From NCBI GenBank assembly GCA_946481225.1, contig CAMLNJ010000176.1, forward strand, positions 1 to 6,533: a stretch of DNA of 6,533 bases, read 5' to 3'. Within the stretch, counting starts at the first letter, position 1; the number at the start of each line of letters is the position of its first letter. This stretch comes from an uncultured Verrucomicrobiota bacterium. GTDB lineage: Bacteria > Verrucomicrobiota > Verrucomicrobiae > Opitutales > Opitutaceae. The translations under genes were made by a program, and so were the position numbers. Shown here piece after piece: positions 1-5,297 of the stretch. Under the pieces are notes generated by a model that saw only the letters and a list, made by a program, of their open reading frames with translations, was not told the origin of the DNA and did not search any database.

Positions 1-9
1 CGTGCCCGC

Positions 10-978
10 ATGATCCAATCCTTCATCCTCAGCGACGGCAAAGTCGTCGGCCGCGACCTCGAACTCGAGGCCCTCCGCCTCGTGCACGGCGACAAGGGTC
101 TCGTCCTCTGGGTCAACCTCTCGAACCCCACCCCCGAGGAGACCAAGGCCATCCTCGAAGGCGTCTTCCAGTTCCACCCGCTCGCCATCGAGGACTGCGT
201 CGCCCCCTCCTCTCTCCCCAAGGTCGAAGACTACGAAGACTACCTCTTCCTCGTCATGCACGCGGTGGACTTCAACCGCACCGACAAGTTCACCACCACC
301 GAGCTCAACCTCTTCCTCGGCCGGGAATTTCTCGTCACCTTCCACCCCGCCCCGCTCAAGTCCGTCGCCGGTGTCCTCGAACGCTGCGCCAAGGCCACCG
401 GCATCGTCGCCCGCGGCCCCGACCGCCTCGCCCACCTCGTCCTCGACGCCCTCGTCGACCACTACAAGCCCGTCACCGACGAGTTTCGCGCCGATCTCGA
501 GAAAATCGAGGAGGACGTCCTCTCCGGCGAGGCCCGCGACCTCACCGCGCGCCTCCTCGCCGTCCGCTCCGATCTCAACACCCTGCGCGCCGCCATCCGC
601 CCCCAACGCGAAGTCGTCGCCCGCCTCGCCCACGGCGAGTCGAAGATCATCCGCCCCGTGATGCTCCCCTACTTCCGCGACCTGCGCGACAACCTCGTCC
701 GCATCGAAGAAACCACCGCCACCCACGCCGACCAGCTCCTCATCTCCTTCGACCTCCACCTCAGCCGCTCCGACTTCGAGGCCAACCGCGGCATCAAGGC
801 CCTCACCGCCCTCACCGCCATCACCCTCCCCGCCACCGTCGTCAGCACCTGGTATGGCATGAACTTCGAGCACATGCCCGAGCTCGCCCCCGCCTGGGCC
901 TACCCCGTCGTCTGCGCCGCCACCCTGGTCCTCACCTACCTCACCTTCCGCTGGTGCCGCCAACGCGGCCTCTTCTGA
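10..978 (+). CDS. corA: CorA-family Mg2+/Co2+ transport protein (first of tandem pair)
   Basis: This 322-residue protein is a complete CorA-type divalent cation channel, expected to work as a pentamer in the inner membrane and to bring in Mg2+ (also Co2+ or Ni2+ in the family). The signature pore motif Y-G-M-N lies at residues 282-285, followed by FEHMPEL, which fits the periplasmic loop. Two C-terminal membrane segments lie at about 263-281 and 295-315, and a short basic tail (RWCRQRG) follows. The long cytoplasmic part contains the family block 'HPLAIEDC' (56-63), 'KVEDYEDYLFLVMHAV' (71-86) and a charged helical stretch at about 155-235. Its length is normal for the family. The ATG at 10 is chosen because the N-terminus (MIQSFILSDG) lines up with that of the paralog just downstream. 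Only nine bases precede it, so its promoter is not visible. Family identity is firm; the exact ion is inferred. ZntB-like export is less likely but not excluded. Confidence 0.95.
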   Translation: MIQSFILSDGKVVGRDLELEALRLVHGDKGLVLWVNLSNPTPEETKAILEGVFQFHPLAIEDCVAPSSLPKVEDYEDYLFLVMHAVDFNRTDKFTTTELNLFLGREFLVTFHPAPLKSVAGVLERCAKATGIVARGPDRLAHLVLDALVDHYKPVTDEFRADLEKIEEDVLSGEARDLTARLLAVRSDLNTLRAAIRPQREVVARLAHGESKIIRPVMLPYFRDLRDNLVRIEETTATHADQLLISFDLHLSRSDFEANRGIKALTALTAITLPATVVSTWYGMNFEHMPELAPAWAYPVVCAATLVLTYLTFRWCRQRGLF

Positions 979-993
979 CTAATCACGGGCGCC

Positions 994-1971
994 ATGATCA
1001 CCACGCTCGTCTACCGCGACCACCGCGTCTCGGCGCTCAACCCGCCGCCCGAGACCCTCGCCGCCCTCCGCGCCGAGCCCGGCGTCATGCTCTGGGTCGA
1101 CCTCAGCGAGCCCACCCCCGAGGAGACCGCCGCCATCCTCGAAAAACTCTTCGCCCTCCACCCCGTCGTCATCGAGGACTGCACCACCGACTCCCCCTTC
1201 CCCAAGATCGACGCCTTCGACGACTACCTCTACCTCGTCATGCACGCGGTCGATTACTCGAAGACCGACAAGTTCACCACCACCGACCTCGATCTCGTCC
1301 TCGGCAAGAGCTTCCTCCTCACCTTCCACCGCCAGCCCCTGCGCCTCGTGCAACAAGTCCTCGAGCGCTACTCCCGAGGCGGCCCCGGCGCCACCCCCGT
1401 GCGCGGCCCCGACCGCTTCGCCCACACCCTCCTCGACCAGCTCGTCGAGGCCTACCAGCCCGCGCTCGTCGAGCTCCGCCAGGAACTCGAGTCCATCGAG
1501 GAAGCCGTGCTCGGCGCCCCCGACCACCGCGACCTCTTCCCCCGCGTCGTCGCCCTGCGCAAGGAGCTCGCCAACCTCCGCCAGATCGTGCGCCCCCAGC
1601 GCGCCGTCGCCGCCGAGCTCGCCGCCGGCAAACCCGGCTTCATCCGCCCCGCCATCCTGCCCTACCTCCGCGACCTCTCCGAAGATTTCGCCCGCATCGA
1701 AAGCCAGGCCGCCGTCTGGGGCGACCAGCTCATCCTCAGCTTCCGCCTCTACCTCAAGCGCGCCACCAGCCAGACCAACGAAGGCATCAAGATCCTCACC
1801 GGCCTCACCGCCGTCACCACCCCCTCCCTCCTCGTCGGCGGCTGGTATGGCATGAACTTCGAGCACATGCCCGAACTCGCCCCCGCCTGGAGCTACCCCG
1901 CCGTCCTCGTCTTCACGCTGCTTTCCACCGTCGTCCTCGTCCGCTGGCTCCGCCAACGCCGCTGGATGTGA
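994..1971 (+). CDS. corA: CorA-family Mg2+/Co2+ transport protein (second of tandem pair)
   Basis: This 325-residue protein is a second complete CorA channel and a clear paralog of the gene before it. The Y-G-M-N pore motif is at residues 285-288, again followed by FEHMPELAPAW. Membrane segments lie at about 266-283 and 299-317, with a basic tail (RWLRQRRWM). Shared cytoplasmic blocks include 'HPVVIEDC' (56-63), 'DDYLYLVMHAVDY' (76-88) and 'TDKFTTTDL' (91-99). The cytoplasmic helical region has diverged more than the pore, including a small insertion near 130-137. The gene starts 15 bp after the stop of the first copy with no room for a promoter or terminator, so co-transcription is very likely. 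No convincing Shine-Dalgarno sequence precedes the ATG. A strong hairpin 10 bp after its stop probably ends the transcript. Whether the two proteins form separate homopentamers or mixed pentamers cannot be told from sequence. Confidence 0.95.
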   Translation: MITTLVYRDHRVSALNPPPETLAALRAEPGVMLWVDLSEPTPEETAAILEKLFALHPVVIEDCTTDSPFPKIDAFDDYLYLVMHAVDYSKTDKFTTTDLDLVLGKSFLLTFHRQPLRLVQQVLERYSRGGPGATPVRGPDRFAHTLLDQLVEAYQPALVELRQELESIEEAVLGAPDHRDLFPRVVALRKELANLRQIVRPQRAVAAELAAGKPGFIRPAILPYLRDLSEDFARIESQAAVWGDQLILSFRLYLKRATSQTNEGIKILTGLTAVTTPSLLVGGWYGMNFEHMPELAPAWSYPAVLVFTLLSTVVLVRWLRQRRWM

Positions 1972-1981
1972 CCCCGCCCCC

Positions 1982-2011
1982 GGGGAGGCCGAGCCCCGGC
2001 TCGGCCTCCCC
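1982..2011 (+). terminator. Strong palindromic hairpin after the CorA pair (terminator and/or REP-like element)
   Basis: Two perfect 13-base arms (1982-1994 and 1999-2011) flank a four-base loop CCCG and give a very GC-rich stem 10 bp after the stop of the second CorA gene. There is no clean T-tract, only TTCAGTG, so it is not a textbook intrinsic terminator. It may stop or stabilise the transcript 3' end. Its core GCCGAGC-loop-GCTCGGC (1988-2005) occurs again inside the kinase gene at 5861-5878 with one base changed in the loop, which suggests a dispersed repeat. Confidence 0.65.
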
Positions 2012-2098
2012 TTCAGTGTCTCGAGTTTCAGGGTCTCACCCATCCGTCAGCCCTCAAGTTCCCGCGCTTCACTCCTCTTCTTCCCGCTCCTCGCGCCC
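2012..2098. other. Spacer before the deoxyribosyltransferase-like gene
   Basis: This short spacer begins with a 'TTCAG ... TTTCAG ... GTCTCAC' stretch (2012-2039) and continues with a C/T-rich run up to the ATG at 2099. I see no clear -35/-10 pair and no Shine-Dalgarno sequence. A promoter for the next gene must lie here or in the preceding hairpin region if the two are not co-transcribed. Confidence 0.3.
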
Positions 2099-2827
2099 AT
2101 GACCTCCCCGCGTCCCCGCCCCGCCGCCAAGCCGAAGGGTTCCCGCACGTTATACTTCGCGGGGGTGATTTTCTCGGCGAAGAATCTGTTGGGAAACGCC
2201 TACCTCGCCGAGGCCGTCCACGCCGCCTCGCACGGCCGCTACCTGTGCCGCCTCCCGCAAGACATCGAGGTGCGCGGCCAGCACCCGCACCTCATCCGCG
2301 ACGCCGACATCCGCGCCCTCCTCTCCTGCGATCTCGCCCTCTTCAATTTCGACGGACCCGAGCTCGATAGCGGCACCGTCGTCGAGTTCATGTTCGCCAA
2401 GTTCGCCGACATTCCCTGCGTCATCCTCCGCACCGACTTCCGCTCCGCCGGCGACCAAGGCCCGGGCCGCGATCCCTGGAACCTCATGGCGAGCTTTTAC
2501 CCCCGCACCGTCTCGGTCTCGGTCAACAGCATCGCGCTCTACAAAAAAGCCTACGCCGCCGCCCGACGCGCCCGCCTCGACGACCTCACGCGCCTCGCCG
2601 GCCAGCACAGCTCCGCCACCGCCCAAACCCTCTGCGAGCAAATCGCCGCGCAAGTCGTCAAAGCCTTCGACAAAGCCGCCCGCCTCGAGCCCGCCATGCC
2701 CAGGCACCTCCGCGAGGAGGTTTATCAGTGGCTCGCCCTCATGCCCGGCCTCCGAGGCAACGCGAAAAAACTCCGCAAGGACCTCGAGCACCTCCTCGAA
2801 CGCAAAGTGCAACGCGACCTGCTCTGA
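2099..2827 (+). CDS. Nucleoside 2-deoxyribosyltransferase-like protein
   Basis: This 242-residue cytoplasmic protein resembles the nucleoside 2-deoxyribosyltransferase family, which exchanges the base on a deoxynucleoside through a glutamate-linked intermediate. Visible family blocks are the first strand and loop 'LYFAGVIFSAKN' (18-29), then 'DLALFNFDGPELDSGTVVEF' (78-97), and then 'CVILRTDFR' (107-115). E96 in the G-T-V-V-E segment is the likely nucleophile; D85 and D90 lie in the nucleobase or sugar-binding loop. The family core ends near residue 155. The last 85 or so residues are helical and charged (for example 202-239) and are longer than in minimal family members. The ATG at 2099 has no Shine-Dalgarno sequence; a basic, proline-rich 15-residue leader precedes the first strand, so a later start cannot be excluded. 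Its neighbour upp also handles nucleobases. True transferase activity versus nucleoside or nucleotide hydrolase activity is not decided by sequence. Confidence 0.78.
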   Translation: MTSPRPRPAAKPKGSRTLYFAGVIFSAKNLLGNAYLAEAVHAASHGRYLCRLPQDIEVRGQHPHLIRDADIRALLSCDLALFNFDGPELDSGTVVEFMFAKFADIPCVILRTDFRSAGDQGPGRDPWNLMASFYPRTVSVSVNSIALYKKAYAAARRARLDDLTRLAGQHSSATAQTLCEQIAAQVVKAFDKAARLEPAMPRHLREEVYQWLALMPGLRGNAKKLRKDLEHLLERKVQRDLL

Positions 2828-2828
2828 A

Positions 2829-2875
2829 ACAGAACGACGGAAAAACAGAACGACAGAGGACAGAGCGACAGAACC
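2829..2875. repeat. Left array of 8-bp unit (ACAGAACG type), opposed to the right array
   Basis: About six copies of an 8-base unit, consensus ACAGARCG with variants such as ACGGAAAA and ACAGAGGA, begin directly after the stop of the deoxyribosyltransferase-like gene. The array is the reverse complement of the TCTGTCGN array at 2964-3034. Perfect 16-base complementary matches exist between 2851-2866 and 2994-3009, and between 2858-2873 and 2963-2978. Transcripts or single strands through this region could therefore fold in several registers. Confidence 0.8.
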
Positions 2876-2905
2876 ACAGCCAGCCTCCAAGTCCTCCGCT
2901 CTTTC

Positions 2906-2920
2906 CGCCGCCCCGCGGCG
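2906..2920. repeat. Small GC palindrome between the opposed arrays
   Basis: CGCCGC and GCGGCG arms with a CCC loop form a short hairpin in the middle of the spacer, within the loop that would separate the two opposed 8-bp arrays. It may be chance in such GC-rich DNA. No function is assigned. Confidence 0.35.
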
Positions 2921-2942
2921 TCTTCCCTCCCCTCTGCGGCTC

Positions 2943-3034
2943 CGTCATTCCGTCATTCGTCATTCTGTCGCTCTGTCCTTCCGCCCCTACGCTGCTCTGT
3001 CCTCTGTCGCTCTGTCGTTCTGTCGTTCTGTCGC
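2943..3034. repeat. Right repeat array: CGTCATT triplet then TCTGTCGN octamers, ending 7 bp before upp
   Basis: The region opens with three copies of CGTCATT (2943-2949, 2951-2957, 2958-2964). TCTGTCGC then begins at 2964. After a break at 2980-2995, four exact-period octamers TCTGTCG(C/T) fill 3003-3034. The array ends 7 bases before the upp ATG, so it would form most of the upp leader if transcription starts upstream, and it leaves no space for a normal Shine-Dalgarno sequence. It mirrors the array at 2829-2875 in inverted orientation. Confidence 0.8.
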
Positions 3035-3041
3035 TCCATCC

Positions 3042-3656
3042 ATGCTCACCATCCTCTCCCACCCCCTCGCCGGCCACGCGCTCACCCACCTGCGGAACCA
3101 CGCCACCAAACCCGCCACCTTCCGCGCCCTCGCGCACCAGCTCGGCCTCATGCTGGCGCTCGAAACTACACGCGATCTCCCCACGCGCGGCCACGCCGTC
3201 AACACGCCCCTCGAACCCCACACCGGCCACATCCTCGACCAAGGCCTCGTCGTCGTGCCCATCCTCCGCGCCGGCCTCGGCATGGTGCAGCCCTACCTCG
3301 ACCTCTTTCCCGACGTGAGCGTCGGCTACGTCGGTCTCGAACGCGACCACGCGACCGCCGTCGCGCGCAGCTACTACTGCAAGCTCCCACCCCTCGCAGG
3401 CAAACGCGTCCTCTGCGTCGACCCCATGCTCGCCACCGGCGGCAGCGCCGTCACCGCCCTCGACCTCCTTCGCGAAGCCGGCGCCGCCGACCTCCGCCTC
3501 GTCGTCATCGTCGCCGCCCCCGAAGGAGTGTCCGCCGTCCACTCCGCGCACCCGACCGTGCCGATCTTCACCGCCGCCCTCGACCGCGAGCTCAACGCCA
3601 AGAAATACATCCTCCCCGGCCTCGGCGATTTCGGCGACCGCCTCTTCGGCACCTGA
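3042..3656 (+). CDS. upp: Uracil phosphoribosyltransferase
   Basis: This 204-residue cytoplasmic enzyme makes UMP from uracil and PRPP in pyrimidine salvage. It matches bacterial Upp along its whole length: N-terminal 'HPLAGHALTHLRN' (7-19), 'RALAHQLGLMLALETTRDLP' (28-47), 'VVPILRAGLGM' (71-81), the PRPP-binding loop 'VDPMLATGGSA' (126-136), 'VAAPEGVSAV' (157-166), and the C-terminal uracil-binding segment 'PGLGDFGDRLFGT' (192-204). The length is close to the usual 208 residues. A segment around 50-66 (HAVNTPLEPHTGHILD) replaces the longer 'V.TP' loop of E. coli Upp. The ATG at 3042 gives the expected N-terminus but has no Shine-Dalgarno sequence, because an 8-bp repeat array runs almost up to it. 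The upstream neighbour is a deoxyribosyltransferase-like gene, consistent with a salvage context. Confidence 0.97.
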   Translation: MLTILSHPLAGHALTHLRNHATKPATFRALAHQLGLMLALETTRDLPTRGHAVNTPLEPHTGHILDQGLVVVPILRAGLGMVQPYLDLFPDVSVGYVGLERDHATAVARSYYCKLPPLAGKRVLCVDPMLATGGSAVTALDLLREAGAADLRLVVIVAAPEGVSAVHSAHPTVPIFTAALDRELNAKKYILPGLGDFGDRLFGT

Positions 3657-3898
3657 ACCGATCTGCCGCACGAGTTCGTCCAAGCTCCGCATACCCCTTC
3701 CCGTGGCCTGCGGCAACCAGCTGCGCGCTCGCATCCCGACCACCCGATCACCGGCTTTCACCCGGCCGCCCACTCCGCTTCCCCGATCCACCTGCTTTCA
3801 CCCCGCCCTCACCCAAAACAGATCAGCGGCGTAACCACCTTCGCCAACAACGCGTCCCGATCGGCACGCCCTTGCTCAAGCACGCGGCAAACCAACTC
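3657..3898. other. Spacer between upp and the secreted protein gene, with an imperfect direct repeat
   Basis: This 242-bp region shows no supported gene. It contains an imperfect direct repeat of about 21 bp: both copies have CCCGAT followed by GCTTTCACCC, at 3743-3763 and 3782-3803. No clear terminator hairpin for upp and no recognisable promoter for the next gene stand out. An in-frame TTG at 3872 could extend the following coding region, but the ATG at 3899 fits the signal peptide better. Confidence 0.4.
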
Positions 3899-5197
3899 AT
3901 GCCGGCTCCCTCGCGCCTCCCCCTCCTCTTCTCGCTGACCTTGGCCTTGTGCGGCTTCGCCACCCCGAATGCCAACGCCGCCGCGATCCCCGGCCCCGCC
4001 GGCATCTTCGTGATCGGAGACACCCGGACCGTCCCCGGCGAAATCGCCAAATTCGATTTCGGCTTCGTCGCCGGCTACACGCTTCGCGCGCCTTGGACTT
4101 CCCTGGAAACCTGGAACGAGGCCACGCAATCGCCCGCCTACGATTTTTCCCGCCTCGACTCCTCCCTCGAGGAACTCCGCGCCCGGGGCAAACGCATGAC
4201 CCTCGAGGTCTTCATCGACACCGTCCCCGACTACATCCTCGCCCTCCCCGGCACCGTCACTTGGACCAACCCCCACCCGACCCGCGGCGGCGTCCGCGTC
4301 GTCCCTTGGGACGCCAACGCGCTCGCCGCCTACGCCGCGCTGCTCCAGGCCATGTCCAACCACGTCGTCGCCGGCACCTCTTGGCGCATCGCCGACCACC
4401 CCTCCTTGCAATCCGTCGACTCATCCATCGTCGGACTCCAAGGCCTGCGCGAACTCTCCGGCACGCTGGTCAACCACCCCGAATACACGCGGCAACGCTT
4501 CGTCGATTCCGTCCTCGCCGCCGTCCACCTCAGCCGCGCGGCCTTCCCGGACAAATACGGCTTCCTCGCCCTCTTCCTCATGGAAGACGGCACCCCAAGT
4601 CCGTCCCTCGACGACACGATCCTCGCCCGCCTCCTCGCCGAGTTTAACCAACCCGGCGGCCCCACCCTCGGCTTTTTCCAGGAAACCCTCTCCGACACCG
4701 GCCCCACCACTTCCGGGGTCGGCTCGCTCCTCGCCCAGGCTTCGAGCGAAACCTACATCCTGTTCCAAGCCCTTCGCCCCTGGGTCCTCGTCCCCTCCGA
4801 CGGAGGCGTGCGTCCGCCCGAGATCGCCAGCGCCACCCCGCTCGCCGGACTCGAGCGCGCCTGGACCCAGTTCCAGGCGCCCTATGTCGAGCTCTACGGC
4901 GCCGACATCCTCAACACCGACAACCACGCCGGCCTGCGCCGCTGGAGCAGCTTCCTCCGCGCCGTCGACGACAGCCGCCACCACCGCGACACACCCCGGC
5001 TCGAGCAAATCGCCCCCGGTGAATATCGCCTCCGCTGGACCCACGACGCCCTCCTCACGCGACGCGTCTTGTCCTCCCCCGACCTCGCGACCTGGAGCCC
5101 CCTCGATCTCGCCGAGCCCCTCGACGGCGAGGTAACCGTGCCCGGCCCCGCCGAAAAAACCTTCTACCGCCTCGAGACCCTGATGCCGACTCGCTGA
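3899..5197 (+). CDS. Secreted TIM-barrel, glycoside-hydrolase-like protein
   Basis: This 432-residue protein is probably exported. Residues 1-29 form a signal peptide: a basic start, a hydrophobic core LPLLFSLTLALCGFA (7-21), and a likely cut after ANA or AAA near 27-29. The body looks like a (beta/alpha)8 glycoside hydrolase fold: 'FVAGYTLRAPWTSLE' (56-70) resembles the first barrel strand, 'YDFSRLDSSLEELRARGKRM' (81-100) the following helix, and 'TLEVFID' (101-107) the second strand. E185 (GLRELSG) and E331 (YVELYG) are candidate acid/base and nucleophile residues; this is inference. The tail, about 365-426, is a small beta module, 'YRLRW ... SSPDLATW ... TFYRLE', often seen at the C-terminus of exported verrucomicrobial proteins. 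I do not recognise a specific family or substrate. ATG 3899 is preferred over TTG 3872 because it gives a compact signal peptide. Confidence 0.72.
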   Translation: MPAPSRLPLLFSLTLALCGFATPNANAAAIPGPAGIFVIGDTRTVPGEIAKFDFGFVAGYTLRAPWTSLETWNEATQSPAYDFSRLDSSLEELRARGKRMTLEVFIDTVPDYILALPGTVTWTNPHPTRGGVRVVPWDANALAAYAALLQAMSNHVVAGTSWRIADHPSLQSVDSSIVGLQGLRELSGTLVNHPEYTRQRFVDSVLAAVHLSRAAFPDKYGFLALFLMEDGTPSPSLDDTILARLLAEFNQPGGPTLGFFQETLSDTGPTTSGVGSLLAQASSETYILFQALRPWVLVPSDGGVRPPEIASATPLAGLERAWTQFQAPYVELYGADILNTDNHAGLRRWSSFLRAVDDSRHHRDTPRLEQIAPGEYRLRWTHDALLTRRVLSSPDLATWSPLDLAEPLDGEVTVPGPAEKTFYRLETLMPTR

Positions 5198-5217
5198 ACT
5201 GCCCTCATACCTGGACT

Positions 5218-5235
5218 GCGGCAGCCTGCTGCCGC
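5218..5235. terminator. Hairpin in convergent spacer (possible bidirectional terminator)
   Basis: GCGGCAG and CTGCCGC arms with a CCTG loop form a perfect 7-bp stem 20 bp after the stop of the secreted protein gene and about 60 bp beyond the stop of the opposing kinase gene. There is no T-tract on either strand. The right part of the hairpin is also the start of the 28-bp tandem repeat, so it may be a repeat element rather than a dedicated terminator. Confidence 0.45.
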
Positions 5236-5288
5236 CCTGGCCTTCAGCGCAGCCTGCTGCCGCCCTGGCCTTCAGCGCAGCCTGCTGC
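5221..5288. repeat. 28-bp tandem repeat, 2.4 copies, in the convergent spacer
   Basis: Two identical 28-base copies (5221-5248 and 5249-5276) are followed by the first 12 bases of a third (5277-5288). Each unit begins GCAGCCTGCTG and ends GGCCTTCAGC. The first copy is joined to a GCG on its left that completes a hairpin. The repeat fills most of the space between two converging genes and stops about 10 bp before the kinase stop codon. The identity of the copies suggests recent slippage or duplication. Confidence 0.92.
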
Positions 5289-5297
5289 GCGCATCCC

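Noticed and set aside
979..2043. Long minus-strand open frame (354 codons) antisense to the second CorA gene
   Set aside because: The product is Gly/Glu/Ala/Val-rich with no domain, the mirror of biased codons on the plus strand.
954..2102. Long plus-strand open frame (382 codons) overlapping the second CorA gene
   Set aside because: Its product is almost only Arg, Pro, His and Ala, typical of an out-of-frame reading of GC-rich DNA; the CorA frame is clearly coding.
2150..2890. Minus-strand open frame (246 codons) antisense to the deoxyribosyltransferase-like gene
   Set aside because: Composition is that of a shadow frame; the plus-strand protein shows family motifs.
2829..3034. CRISPR array
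   Set aside because: The units are only 8 bp and contiguous, with no spacers of uniform length and no cas genes nearby.
3700..3726. Possible degenerate copy of the GCGGCAG...CTGCCGC hairpin (TGCGGCAACCAGCTGCG)
   Set aside because: Too few matching bases and broken arms; it could be chance in GC-rich DNA.
2739..3791. Minus-strand open frame (350 codons) antisense to upp and both spacers
   Set aside because: It is low complexity, crosses the repeat arrays, and the plus-strand upp is a certain gene.
3809..5044. Minus-strand open frames antisense to the secreted protein gene
   Set aside because: Gly/Glu/Ala-rich shadows; the plus-strand frame has a signal peptide and conserved modules.
5221..5288. 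CRISPR array or attachment site
   Set aside because: The 28-bp copies are directly adjacent with no spacers, and no integrase or tRNA is present.
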